Positions 1 through 8,554 of a stretch of 64,000 nt of DNA are shown one piece after another. The notes below the pieces were generated by a model that had not been told where the DNA came from, made no database searches, and saw only the letters and a list, made by a program, of their open reading frames with translations. Position 1 is the stretch's first letter, and each line of letters starts with the position of its first letter. This DNA is from Paramoeba atlantica (lineage: Eukaryota > Discosea): NCBI GenBank assembly GCA_977017575.1, contig CDRNVI010000015.1:372001-436000 (forward strand), read 5' to 3'. Made by a program: the position numbers and the translations under genes.

Positions 1-2
1 GC

Positions 3-1205
3 ACCCCCGCCACCCCCCCACTCGGGTCACCCCCTTCCCTCACCCCTCTACGTCAAAACGACCCCTTCCGTTACCCCCACCCCCCCGACCCCCCCTCCCG
101 TACCCCCGAAAAGCCCCACACCACCGCCGTCCTTGGGGCCCAAAACTACCTCGCGGGGTACACCATCCACGCCCTCCTTGAGCGCGGCCATGAGGTCCGG
201 GTCATCGTCCCCGACCCCCCGACCCTCCGACGGCTGCGCCCCCTGCAGCAACGCGCCCGGGACGCCCACCGCCTCTCCCTCCACCTCCTCCCCGCCCCGG
301 GCCCCGATGCGTCCTACGACGAGATCCTCTACGGGGTCGACACCGTGTTCGTTGTCCAGCACGCCGGGGCCGCCCACCTCCCCTCCCCCGGGGCCCTCGA
401 GGCGTTCACCCGGGTCGTCGGGTCCCTCCGGCGGTGCAGGGAGCCCTCCCAGAGGGACCCGCGGCGCGTGGTGCTGACCGGGCCCTCGGTGAGTGCCGCG
501 GGGGGGCGTCCGGGGACCGGGGAGGGGGGTGAGGGTCAAACGGTGTGGGAACCGTTCGAGGAGGTCGCGGCGGAGGCCCGGGTGGAGTGGGTGAGACTAC
601 AGCCCGGGTTGGTGATTGGACCGGTGGGGTGGGGGGATGTGGCGGATGCGACGAGGGTGGTGGAGGATTTGGTGGTGGGTTCGGGGGGGTTTCCGTTTGC
701 CCCGCGGACGGTGTGGAATTTTGTGGATGTGCGGGATTTGGCCGCGGCGAATGTTGCGGCGATGGAGAGTGCGCGGGTGGTACCGTACGCTTCGGTGGTG
801 GGGGCGACGTTGACGTTGCCCCAGATTGGGCGATTTCTTATTCAGCTCTACCCCTCGTTGCGCCCCCCTACCAGGGATGCGCCTCATTGGCTTACGATTG
901 TGCTCACGCTGTGGCGTCACCCCCGGACGAACCTGCGACGGTTGTGGCACAGTCTCGACAATCACCCCTCTGGTCTCGAGGAATCGGAGCAAAAAGATCT
1001 TTGTGTGCGCTATACCCCTTGGCAGCGTACAGTGGAGGATATTGTAGATCAGTTGGTAGCGGAGGAGCTGCTGGTAGTTTCGCCGGAATCCACGAGTTCG
1101 TGGAGTTTTGCGTCGTATGGTGCCGGCATCGCAGCCATTCTTGGAGTGTTGTGCGGTGGTTGGAAGTTTTTAAACTGGCGCAGAAAATATGTGAAATCTG
1201 ATTAA
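3..1205 (+). CDS. SDR-like (NAD-dependent epimerase family) protein, copy 1, 5' end outside window
   Basis: This is the 3' part of the gene that is seen whole at 19028-20470; its first 238 bases lie left of the window. The first complete codon begins at base 3 and the stop ends at 1205. The part present covers the degenerate Rossmann strand, the RLQPGLVIGP segment and the C-terminal hydrophobic anchor. As in copy 2, the top strand is C-rich up to about 470 and G-rich from about 480 to 815. See the copy-2 entry for function. Confidence 0.85.
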   Translation, partial: TPATPPLGSPPSLTPLRQNDPFRYPHPPDPPSRTPEKPHTTAVLGAQNYLAGYTIHALLERGHEVRVIVPDPPTLRRLRPLQQRARDAHRLSLHLLPAPGPDASYDEILYGVDTVFVVQHAGAAHLPSPGALEAFTRVVGSLRRCREPSQRDPRRVVLTGPSVSAAGGRPGTGEGGEGQTVWEPFEEVAAEARVEWVRLQPGLVIGPVGWGDVADATRVVEDLVVGSGGFPFAPRTVWNFVDVRDLAAANVAAMESARVVPYASVVGATLTLPQIGRFLIQLYPSLRPPTRDAPHWLTIVLTLWRHPRTNLRRLWHSLDNHPSGLEESEQKDLCVRYTPWQRTVEDIVDQLVAEELLVVSPESTSSWSFASYGAGIAAILGVLCGGWKFLNWRRKYVKSD

Positions 1206-1467
1206 TTTTATGACGGTGAGGTGGTCTACGGAGAGACGTTTATGTGTTACGCAATGATCTATCCTTGAATGAAAACTTGAATAATATTCAAGATATCGTT
1301 TTCCCTTCTTTTAGAATAAGATGCAAATGCTTCAATTTTTTTACAGACTATTTTTTTAGTAGGCATCATTATGGCTACAGTTAAATATTGCGGACTAACT
1401 ATATTTTACACTACGGAGACAGCCCCTGGTTGGAAGTTTAGTTTCTTTTCCTCGTACTTTTTCTTTC

Positions 1468-2796
1468 ATGTCCGAGCCAGACAAAGCGTTCATTGTCGCG
1501 CAAGAGTGCGAGGAAATCTTTGATGTGGTAGAAACGGCGAATCTCGCTCGAGCCGCTACATTGAGACTCTCGCATGGGTCCGTTCGGGCACCTGTCTTTA
1601 TGCCTGTTGGCACCCAAGGTGCCATCAAGGGCATTACCTTCGATCAGATGAAAACCCAACTAGATTGCGAAATACTGCTTGCCAACACCTACCACCTGGG
1701 CCTGCGTCCCGGAGAGGAACTACTACGTGACGTTGGTGGTCTTCACAAGCTTGCGGGCTGGAACCGTAGTATGCTAACCGACAGCGGGGGGTTCCAAATG
1801 GTTAGTTTACTTCCGTTGGCGAATATTACTGAGGATGGCGTCTCGTTTGCCTCGAGTCATGATGACACCCGACTTCTGTTACGACCAGAGGATAGTATGC
1901 GGATTCAAAACGCAATCGGGGCAGATATTATTATGCAACTGGATGACGTCGTGCACGTGAGAACGACCGGTCCCCGGGTGGAGGAAGCCATGCACCGTAG
2001 CATTCGCTGGCTCGACCGCTGCATTGCCTCGCACCAAGCCCCCAAATCACAGCACCTTTTTGCGATTATACAAGGGGGTACGGACCTCGATCTACGTTCC
2101 CACTGTGTTCGTGAAATGACCCGTCGGAACTGTCCTGGGTATGCCATCGGGGGACTGAGCGGGGGAGAGGCGAAGGAAGTGTTCTGGCGGGTCGTCGCCC
2201 GTTGTACGGCAGAGCTGCCTCGGGACAAGCCTCGATATGTCATGGGGGTGGGCTACCCTGTGGACATTGTCGTGTGCGTCGCACTGGGTGCAGACATGTT
2301 TGATTGTGTCTACCCGACCCGAACGGCGCGGTTTGGGACCGCACTCACCTCACGTGGGTTGATTCATATTGGAAAGCCTCACTACGCCGCGGATTGCGGG
2401 CCACTTGAATCCGGGTGCACCTGCGTGACATGCTGCAGATTTACTCGACAACAGTTACACAAAATGTCGAAGCAGGGAGGAGTAATTGGGAGCCTTCTTT
2501 CTTTACACAACCTCCATTATATGCTTACTTTGATGCGCGCGATGCGTCAGTCCATAGTGTCGAAATCTTTTTCCAGATTTGTTACACATTTTATGGTGGA
2601 TTATTTTTCCGCAGAAGAGGAGCAATTTCTGTCGAAAATCGAAATATCTACGAACTGTTCTTCCAGAGGCACAATTTCTTCTGAAAGATATCAAGATAGG
2701 TACATTCCGGAATGGGTATATGAAGCTCTCTCGTATGCAGGCATCGATTTACGAAGCGAAATAATGAGCTTAAAACCGGAGAATGTCAGAAGGTAA
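1468..2796 (+). CDS. QTRT1: Queuine tRNA-ribosyltransferase catalytic subunit (TGT), copy 1
   Basis: It exchanges guanine-34 of GUN-anticodon tRNAs for queuine; in eukaryotes the active enzyme is a heterodimer with QTRT2. The 442-residue protein carries the full signature: DSGGFQ with the general-acid Asp105, QLDD at 157-160, the YAIGGLSGGE substrate loop near 225-234, and the nucleophile Asp279 in DMFDCVYPTR. The zinc site is also present: Cys317, Cys319, Cys322 and His347. It is somewhat longer than human QTRT1 (403 residues), mostly at the C-terminus. The ATG at 1468 follows a pyrimidine-rich leader. The SDR-like gene ends 262 bases upstream, and AATAAA at 2844-2849 is a plausible poly(A) signal. 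The gene is complete, and the motifs leave little doubt about the family. Confidence 0.96.
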   Translation: MSEPDKAFIVAQECEEIFDVVETANLARAATLRLSHGSVRAPVFMPVGTQGAIKGITFDQMKTQLDCEILLANTYHLGLRPGEELLRDVGGLHKLAGWNRSMLTDSGGFQMVSLLPLANITEDGVSFASSHDDTRLLLRPEDSMRIQNAIGADIIMQLDDVVHVRTTGPRVEEAMHRSIRWLDRCIASHQAPKSQHLFAIIQGGTDLDLRSHCVREMTRRNCPGYAIGGLSGGEAKEVFWRVVARCTAELPRDKPRYVMGVGYPVDIVVCVALGADMFDCVYPTRTARFGTALTSRGLIHIGKPHYAADCGPLESGCTCVTCCRFTRQQLHKMSKQGGVIGSLLSLHNLHYMLTLMRAMRQSIVSKSFSRFVTHFMVDYFSAEEEQFLSKIEISTNCSSRGTISSERYQDRYIPEWVYEALSYAGIDLRSEIMSLKPENVRR

Positions 2797-3227
2797 CATC
2801 TGTGTCATGACTGGCAACCCTAGAGAAAATCTTTGGTAGGGTTAATAAAAAAATGAGCTATCAATTTGTGTTTCTTAATTTGAAAAATTGGAGCCTTGAT
2901 TCTTGCATACACCCTCCCACTATGGATAATCTTCCCTTCTTCCTTACATCTCCAAATTCGAAATTTTGTTTATTCGATTTTGACTCAATTGAATTTCCTC
3001 TTCTATTTGCTCTCGCAATACTTAGGGAGACTATAACTCTTGCTACACATTAGTAATACTGTATACTACTGTACCGTTACGCGACATTTGATGATCGGTG
3101 ATAGAGTGGTAGCTAAATCATCACAATGTTAAAGTACTTCAGTCATTTAACATTAACCTATTTACAACGTATACTTTTTTGGGATGTATAAGTTTACTTA
3201 GAACAAGCACGTATCACAATATTCTTG
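2797..3227. other. AT-rich intergenic spacer
   Basis: No gene is supported here. It holds an AATAAA at 2844-2849, about 50 bases after the QTRT1 stop, and AT-rich DNA up to the proteasome gene. A 66-codon ORF at 2853-3053 has low-complexity composition and no recognisable family. The identical spacer of copy 2 is 22062-22492. Confidence 0.7.
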
Positions 3228-3836
3228 ATGGAGAACCTCATAGGCATCGCGTTTGAAAGTCATATTGTTCTTGCTGCTAGCGCACAAGAAACATTTCATT
3301 ATATACAACTACACAACGAGGCGGACAAACTATTTCCAATCGATGAAAATAAGATTCTTGCCGTCGCGGGAACGAACGCTCATCGTACTAATTTAGTGGA
3401 GTACATACATCGTAACCTGGAGCTAACCAAATTACGCGCGCATGGTGTGAAGAAAAGCACACATGCTACGGCACATTTCATCCGAGGAGAGCTCGCTTCC
3501 GCTCTTCGAAGCGAGGAAGGACCATACGAATGTTTTCTGATCTTGGCTGGATGTGAATCGGGTGGAAAGTCAGATGGAAGCCCAAAATCGAGTCTTTATT
3601 TTCTTGATTATTTGGGCACTATTCAGAAAGTTCCGTATTGTTGTCACGGTTACGGCGCTACCTTTGCAACCGCAATTTTGGATCGATACTACCGCCGAGA
3701 CATGACAGTTGAAGAAAGTCTTGAATTACTGAAAAAATGTATGGATGAAATTCGGCAACGAATCATTATCAATAACGAAAAATTTGTAGTGAAAGTATTG
3801 AAAGAAGGTGGACTCGACTCTGTGGAGAGTTACTAA
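3228..3836 (+). CDS. PSMB2: Proteasome subunit beta type-2 (beta4), copy 1
   Basis: This is a structural beta-ring subunit of the 20S proteasome core, in cytosol and nucleus. The 202 residues align along their whole length with human PSMB2 (201 residues): the start MENLIGIAFE against MEYLIGIQGP, the segments EYIHRNLELTKLR and LLKKCMDEIRQR, and the near-identical GYGATFATAILDRYY. Like other beta4 subunits it lacks a propeptide and a catalytic N-terminal Thr, so it is expected to be non-proteolytic. The start is the ATG at 3228; the TTG one codon earlier gives an extra Met only under a bacterial start table. It stands alone between AT-rich spacers. Confidence 0.95.
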   Translation: MENLIGIAFESHIVLAASAQETFHYIQLHNEADKLFPIDENKILAVAGTNAHRTNLVEYIHRNLELTKLRAHGVKKSTHATAHFIRGELASALRSEEGPYECFLILAGCESGGKSDGSPKSSLYFLDYLGTIQKVPYCCHGYGATFATAILDRYYRRDMTVEESLELLKKCMDEIRQRIIINNEKFVVKVLKEGGLDSVESY

Positions 3837-4270
3837 ATCTTTTGAATAAACTAATTTTAGCTTCTAAACAGGGGTGCGATGCCTCAAACACTTTCTTCGA
3901 AAGTGCAACATACCGAGAGAATTTTCTGCTGAGCAAATGGTTACTATTTATGATGATGGTCTTGATAATCTTTGAATCTTTCATTAGGAAAGAGAATACT
4001 CCAAGAGTATCCCCTTTTGGCCAAATAGTTACATGGTTTTTTGTTCTTTTCTTGAAAGCATTATTTTTTAGCATCATGTGTTTGGTAAAACTTTTTTGCT
4101 GAATAATTCAAAAATACCACGCCTTAAACGTCTTTATGTAGTAAACTCTAAGTACGTAAGTTTGGTACCATTAATTTTTCCTCATCAATCCATATGACGA
4201 TCCACGCTGTACGCATTCATTGGTCAACCTATTGGTAGTGAGCAGGTTCCTTGCCTCTTCCACTATCAAA
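3837..4270. other. AT-rich spacer with a doubtful small membrane ORF
   Basis: From the ATG at 3950 a 50-codon frame runs to 4102. It encodes two very hydrophobic stretches separated by a polar, Pro-containing loop. It lacks any family signature that I recognise, and the DNA is as AT-rich as the surrounding non-coding sequence, so it may be chance. GAATAAAC near 3844 can serve as the poly(A) signal of PSMB2. The matching spacer in copy 2 is 23102-23535. Confidence 0.5.
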
Positions 4271-4483
4271 ATGGATATATTTAAACCCAAGCAAATATTA
4301 TCTAACCTAGGAACACCTCGGATACTGGAAGATCTGTTGAGCGATATTCTCGTTGAAACCCCGGATGATGTGTTTCTCTTTATCTCAGAATGGTCAAAGC
4401 TTCGACTGCGAAAATTTGAAATGCAGAAAAGTGCGGCAGAAAATATGATTCCGAGAACACAAACCCCAGAGTGCGACCGCTGA
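4271..4483 (+). CDS. Small RIIa/DPY-30-like domain protein, copy 1
   Basis: This 70-residue protein is almost entirely one RIIa-type dimerisation/docking motif: the core LLSDILVETPDDVFLFISEW matches the pattern of PKA regulatory-subunit, ROPN1 and RIIAD1 domains (helix, then a P-D/E-D/N turn, then helix with F-x-x-E-Y/W). Such domains form X-type four-helix bundles that bind amphipathic anchor helices in PKA, ciliary radial-spoke or COMPASS complexes. Which of these applies here cannot be read from the sequence. The start is the first in-frame ATG (4271); the longer frame from 4220 begins at TTG. It sits 190 bases upstream of the TVP15-like gene. The family call rests on this one motif. Confidence 0.6.
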   Translation: MDIFKPKQILSNLGTPRILEDLLSDILVETPDDVFLFISEWSKLRLRKFEMQKSAAENMIPRTQTPECDR

Positions 4484-4673
4484 TACGTGCATCGATACCT
4501 AAAAAAATGATCCCCGCTTTTTAGTGTGTACAATAATTTTTGCGAGAGATTTGAAAAGATTAAATCTTTAAGATTTCGAAAGTTGTTTAATTCTTCTTTC
4601 TTTTGAAAATTGTTTAATTAGATTAAATTTCTCCTTTTTTAATAAAGCGAAAAACGTTTTTTAAGTCTTTCTC

Positions 4674-5342
4674 ATGGACGAGCACCAGAGAAATGTCACC
4701 GAGTCCGAAGTCCCGCAGCCGTCTAAGTTTTTGAATGTGGCCCGGAAGGCATGGATTTCATCTCTACGTTTGTCTGCCATTGTTCTCAATTGCTTGCTTC
4801 CCGTTTACTGTGTACTTGGACTCATTGGACATCTTTTTGACGTTGTGACCTTAGTTTTACACATCTACATTGCATTGTTATCTTCTTTGTGCCTTGCATG
4901 CGAACTCCGATTTATTTCTTTCATTCGCCGCATAGCTTATCCCATACTTCGATGGATCTATTTTCTTACATTTCACGAAACTCGGGGAGCATTTTACATT
5001 TTTTTGGGCACTTTAATGTGCAAACGCAGCTCTGCGATTAGCCTAGTCTTTGCTGTAGCACTGATGGTTGTGGGATTGTTGTGGATAGTATTGAACCGTC
5101 TCTATCAACTAGATTATCCTGTTGATTCACAGATAAAGCAATCTCTTGGCGAAGTGAGCGAAAACGTCATATCACAGGAAACTATGGAGAAAACCTTTGA
5201 GACAGTTCTTACTCGATTTCACAAAACACGAGCAAGATTGTCGAAAGATGATTCAGGTGTAGAAAAAAGTTCACATTCTTCATGCGGAGAATCGCAGAAT
5301 GTCAATTCATCTTCAATTGCGGTGAACATTAGCAATGATTAA
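4674..5342 (+). CDS. TVP15-like Golgi/COPI-associated membrane protein, copy 1
   Basis: This is a 222-residue membrane protein with about four hydrophobic helices between residues 30 and 145 and a polar, Ser-rich tail after about 150. The segment ETRGAFYIFLGTL (102-114) matches the G-R-G-x-F-Y-I-F-L-G signature of the COPI-associated/TVP15 family (PF08507), whose members sit in late-Golgi vesicles. The start is the ATG at 4674 after a TTTTTTAAGTCTTTCTC leader; the N-terminus is polar and has no signal peptide. The family call rests on the helix layout plus this one motif. Cargo and partners are unknown. Confidence 0.65.
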   Translation: MDEHQRNVTESEVPQPSKFLNVARKAWISSLRLSAIVLNCLLPVYCVLGLIGHLFDVVTLVLHIYIALLSSLCLACELRFISFIRRIAYPILRWIYFLTFHETRGAFYIFLGTLMCKRSSAISLVFAVALMVVGLLWIVLNRLYQLDYPVDSQIKQSLGEVSENVISQETMEKTFETVLTRFHKTRARLSKDDSGVEKSSHSSCGESQNVNSSSIAVNISND

Positions 5343-5849
5343 CCGATTCTTGTTGTCATTTTGGGATATTTTTTTCTAAGAATTTCAAGGATGCTGATGG
5401 CCTTAGGAACGGCCATACAGAAGGGTAGTGCCCATATAGTGCAGGCGGCGGTACATGATTGGTACCACTGCGTCGTGCGTTAACTGGGCCGGGGATTACA
5501 AAGGAAAGGAAGCTAAGAATACTTTTTCTCACAATGTTAGGAACATTGTGACTGCGCTTCAAGTTACTTGAGACAATTTAGTAAAAAATGAATCATCTCA
5601 TTGAGCAATAATTTTAGGAACTTGTTTCGAGTTTCTTAGTTTTCAAGTGGAATATTCGTAGTTCGTTTTTTTACATACATTTATTTGTAACATGTAACTT
5701 TACATGTTGGTAAGTTATCTAGGTTTAGAAAACGCGGGAACTTTATTAAGATTTGAAATAACGTATTTTGTCTGCTGACCAAACCACTTTTATCGCAGAT
5801 TACTTCTCGTGTGACTCGCAATCTCTAAAATAGAAACTAAGTTGTATAA
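5343..5849. other. Intergenic spacer containing a GC-rich hairpin cluster
   Basis: This 507-base spacer is mostly AT-rich, but 5395-5550 is distinctly GC-richer and full of short inverted repeats; that part is listed separately. The remainder, 5551-5849, shows nothing I can name. The copy-2 equivalent is 24608-25114. Confidence 0.6.
5395..5550 (+). ncRNA. Candidate structured small RNA, copy 1 (unassigned)
   Basis: A GC-rich island in an AT-rich spacer. Visible stems are TGGCC/GGCCA (5398-5402 with 5411-5415), GGG/CCC (5423-5425 with 5431-5433), a GGTAC/GTACC pair around 5450-5465, and a perfect 9-bp stem with a 3-base loop, CACAATGTT/AACATTGTG (5530-5550). A T5 run at 5523-5527 could end a Pol III transcript. 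No tRNA B box, snRNA or snoRNA signature was found. Strand is a guess from the T run. Confidence 0.3.
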
Positions 5850-8324
5850 ATGTTGTTCGATGGTTTACATTTTGCGCTTACGGGAAGGGGCAAGGATGTG
5901 CGAAATGTTCGGGATCTTATTATTTCCCAAGGGGGGAAGATTTTACCGAAGGAAACATCCACGATCAAGGCTTTAATAGTAAGTAGCGTTGCACCAAGCG
6001 TTAAAAAGATAGCTTTATCCGAAGCTTTAGGCGTTCCCTGCGTTACGGCCTCCTGGGTATCAGATTCCATTGCTGTTGGAAGCATCCAACCCGTGAAGAA
6101 ATACTCAATTGAAAATTCTTCTATTCACAAGTGCAACGACTCGTTGAGCGCAGACGTTCAACCTATCGAACTTATTCTAAAATCGACTCCACCCACTAAA
6201 AGTAGTCGATTGAATTTCGCAGACAGAAGGGTCATTCATGGTTCATCGACTAAAACTTCGAACAGGAAAATAAGGAAAAACGTTCTTTTACACGATGAAT
6301 GTAGCAATACTTTTGAAGCAAGGTTATCACAACAACTAGACATCGGACACAAAAAGCATTCTGGGGTAACTAAAAACCGTGAAGATTTTTCTCTTTCACA
6401 GCATTCGAACGATCCAAAATGCATGAAAGTGATTACTGCCACTGAGTTTTGCTCAAGGCTCGGCCAGGAACCCAAAAGGGAACATAGTCGTCAATGCGCG
6501 GCGCCTTCCCTTTTTTCACATGAAAAAGCATTACAGATGTCTCGGCCGTCAGCGCATATTCCTGAGGAGCCTATTGCTTCTCCCGAAGAGCAAACACAGC
6601 GCCCGTTGCGTTTGTCCACAGCGCTTCCTGTCATGCCTTCGTCAAGGTGCAACTTTAACCAAAAAATACAGGCGTGCAGCACTAATCCGATAGGCAAATC
6701 CAAGTGTTTTGATCGTGAAGGGGAAAATCATGATCTAAAAATCTTGAATACTGCCTCAGTCAAGTCTAACGTTACCTCGCGTACAGAACTCTATGTTCCT
6801 CCCGATAATTTTGGTCCTAACGACAAGAAAAAATCTGCAATGGACGCTCAAAAAGTGTCTCATTTGATGACAGGTCCCAGAAAATCATTAATTTCTCGCA
6901 AACCTTCTCTTCGCAATCTTAATCAGGCAAGTTCGGACGAACTTGCCGTCGCCGAGCTGAGAACTTCCACCGAGAGCGACTGTTCTGTGAGAAGAAATAC
7001 AAGGAAGCCTTCTCCTCCTTCTGTAACAACTAATGGCTTAGAAGATTGTTTTCCACCTCGTCCATCTCCATACCTCTCTCGCGCACCACCACCTCTTCCA
7101 TCTCGCCTTCATACACGTTCAGGGTATCGTTCTCAGTCCGCACTGGAAAAAACAAGAAGTACTGCGGCGGATACCACCACAGGAAGTACGGCTCCTCACG
7201 CCAACGTTCACAGAGATTCTACACGACTAGGATTTCACAAACCATTCCCCTCAGGAAGCTATAATGTAAACTCTAGAGCAGACGTTTCTTCTAACAATCG
7301 TCTTCTAACACGCACTGCAACCAGGAAACCGATTGTACCTAAGCAAACAGGAACAGGGGAGCGAAAGAAAGCGGATCTCCAATCTCAAGGAGATTTGGCA
7401 AGAAACGTATTGGAGCACCCCGCAGGCAGAGCTTTGGATCCGGAGTCTGTAGCACAAATACTACTCCAAATTGTAGACAATGCCCTACCTGTTACATTCG
7501 AGTCGATATCTGGTTTAGAACATTGCAAGCAAATATTGCGAGAATCTGTTATTTTGCCCTCGAAACGACCCGAGTTATTCACTGGCTTGCGTCGACCATG
7601 TGCAGCGCTTTTACTGTTTGGTCCACCGGGAAACGGAAAAACTATGTTAGCTAAAGCAATTGCATGTGAGTGTAAGACTACGTTTTTCAACATAAGTGCC
7701 AGTGCCATTGCTTCCAAATGGGTCGGAGATTCGGAAAAATTAGTTCGCGCTCTCTTCGGCACTGCAAGAGCATTGTCGCCATCGACAATATTTATAGACG
7801 AAATTGACAGCATGCTACAAGTCCGAGGATCTTCAAATGAACTCGAAGGATCACGTCGCCTAAAAACAGAGTTTCTGGTACAAATGGATGGGGCAGGTAA
7901 CGATTACAGCCAATATCGCGTCATGGTCATGGGTGCTACGAATCGTCCGTACGATTTGGATGATGCCGTTTTGCGTCGATTTCCAAAACGTGTCATGGTA
8001 CCTTTGCCGGGATGCGACACACGAAAATCAATGCTTTCAAATTTACTCAAGGAAGAAAAGTGTACTTTCGATTCTGGGGATTGGGAAAAACTTTCAAAAT
8101 TGACCGAACATTATAGTGCGAGTGATCTCTCACAGTTATGCAAGGATATGGCGCTATCTCCGATTCGTGATCTGGGAGCTCGAGCGCTGGAGGTCGAGAT
8201 AGCGGACCTACGAGCCATCAATTTTAATGATGCACTGGAGTGTTTGAAGACGATACGTCCATCCACAAGTACATCTATGCTTGAAAGACTGGCTACGTGG
8301 AATCAGGAATATGGATCACGATAG
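5850..8324 (+). CDS. BRCT domain-spastin-type AAA ATPase fusion, copy 1
   Basis: An 824-residue protein with an unusual architecture. Residues 1-88 form a BRCT domain: LFDGLHFALTG start, SQGGKIL, and the late tryptophan in VTASWVSDSI. Residues ~90-530 are Ser/Pro/Arg-rich and probably disordered. Residues ~545-820 are an AAA domain of the meiotic clade, closest to spastin: ILPSKRPELFTGLR linker, Walker A GPPGNGKT (591-598), Walker B IFIDEID (647-653), GATNRP, and arginine fingers LRRFPKR from 708. The C-terminal helix ends W-N-x-x-Y/F-G as in spastin. Spastins sever microtubules and normally carry an N-terminal MIT domain and membrane hairpin; both are replaced here. Inference: severing or remodelling at a BRCT-recognised, possibly nuclear, site. 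The ATG at 5850 opens directly into the BRCT fold. Confidence 0.9.
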   Translation: MLFDGLHFALTGRGKDVRNVRDLIISQGGKILPKETSTIKALIVSSVAPSVKKIALSEALGVPCVTASWVSDSIAVGSIQPVKKYSIENSSIHKCNDSLSADVQPIELILKSTPPTKSSRLNFADRRVIHGSSTKTSNRKIRKNVLLHDECSNTFEARLSQQLDIGHKKHSGVTKNREDFSLSQHSNDPKCMKVITATEFCSRLGQEPKREHSRQCAAPSLFSHEKALQMSRPSAHIPEEPIASPEEQTQRPLRLSTALPVMPSSRCNFNQKIQACSTNPIGKSKCFDREGENHDLKILNTASVKSNVTSRTELYVPPDNFGPNDKKKSAMDAQKVSHLMTGPRKSLISRKPSLRNLNQASSDELAVAELRTSTESDCSVRRNTRKPSPPSVTTNGLEDCFPPRPSPYLSRAPPPLPSRLHTRSGYRSQSALEKTRSTAADTTTGSTAPHANVHRDSTRLGFHKPFPSGSYNVNSRADVSSNNRLLTRTATRKPIVPKQTGTGERKKADLQSQGDLARNVLEHPAGRALDPESVAQILLQIVDNALPVTFESISGLEHCKQILRESVILPSKRPELFTGLRRPCAALLLFGPPGNGKTMLAKAIACECKTTFFNISASAIASKWVGDSEKLVRALFGTARALSPSTIFIDEIDSMLQVRGSSNELEGSRRLKTEFLVQMDGAGNDYSQYRVMVMGATNRPYDLDDAVLRRFPKRVMVPLPGCDTRKSMLSNLLKEEKCTFDSGDWEKLSKLTEHYSASDLSQLCKDMALSPIRDLGARALEVEIADLRAINFNDALECLKTIRPSTSTSMLERLATWNQEYGSR

Positions 8325-8554
8325 GAATATTTTATATCACCATAGCATGAATAAACACAAGTACATTGTATACATGCACCAGACGCTTTTTTTGTTTTCC
8401 CATCTAAAATAAGAATAATTTTGGGAATGCAAAATATGCTTGCATGTGCATATCTGATCAATGTTGTCCACCAATTTACATTGTATTATAACAATTACCC
8501 TTCAAGCATTATATTCACTAGTTACATCGTGATAGCGCTCAATCATTGACAATA

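Noticed and set aside
3842-4102. 86-codon hydrophobic ORF after PSMB2.
   Set aside because: It starts at TTG, is AT-rich like spacer, and matches no family; kept only as a note in the spacer entry.
5411-5516. CGGCCATAC and GGAAGCTAAG, two strings typical of 5S rRNA.
   Set aside because: They are about 95 bases apart instead of about 48, and the rest of a 5S fold is absent.
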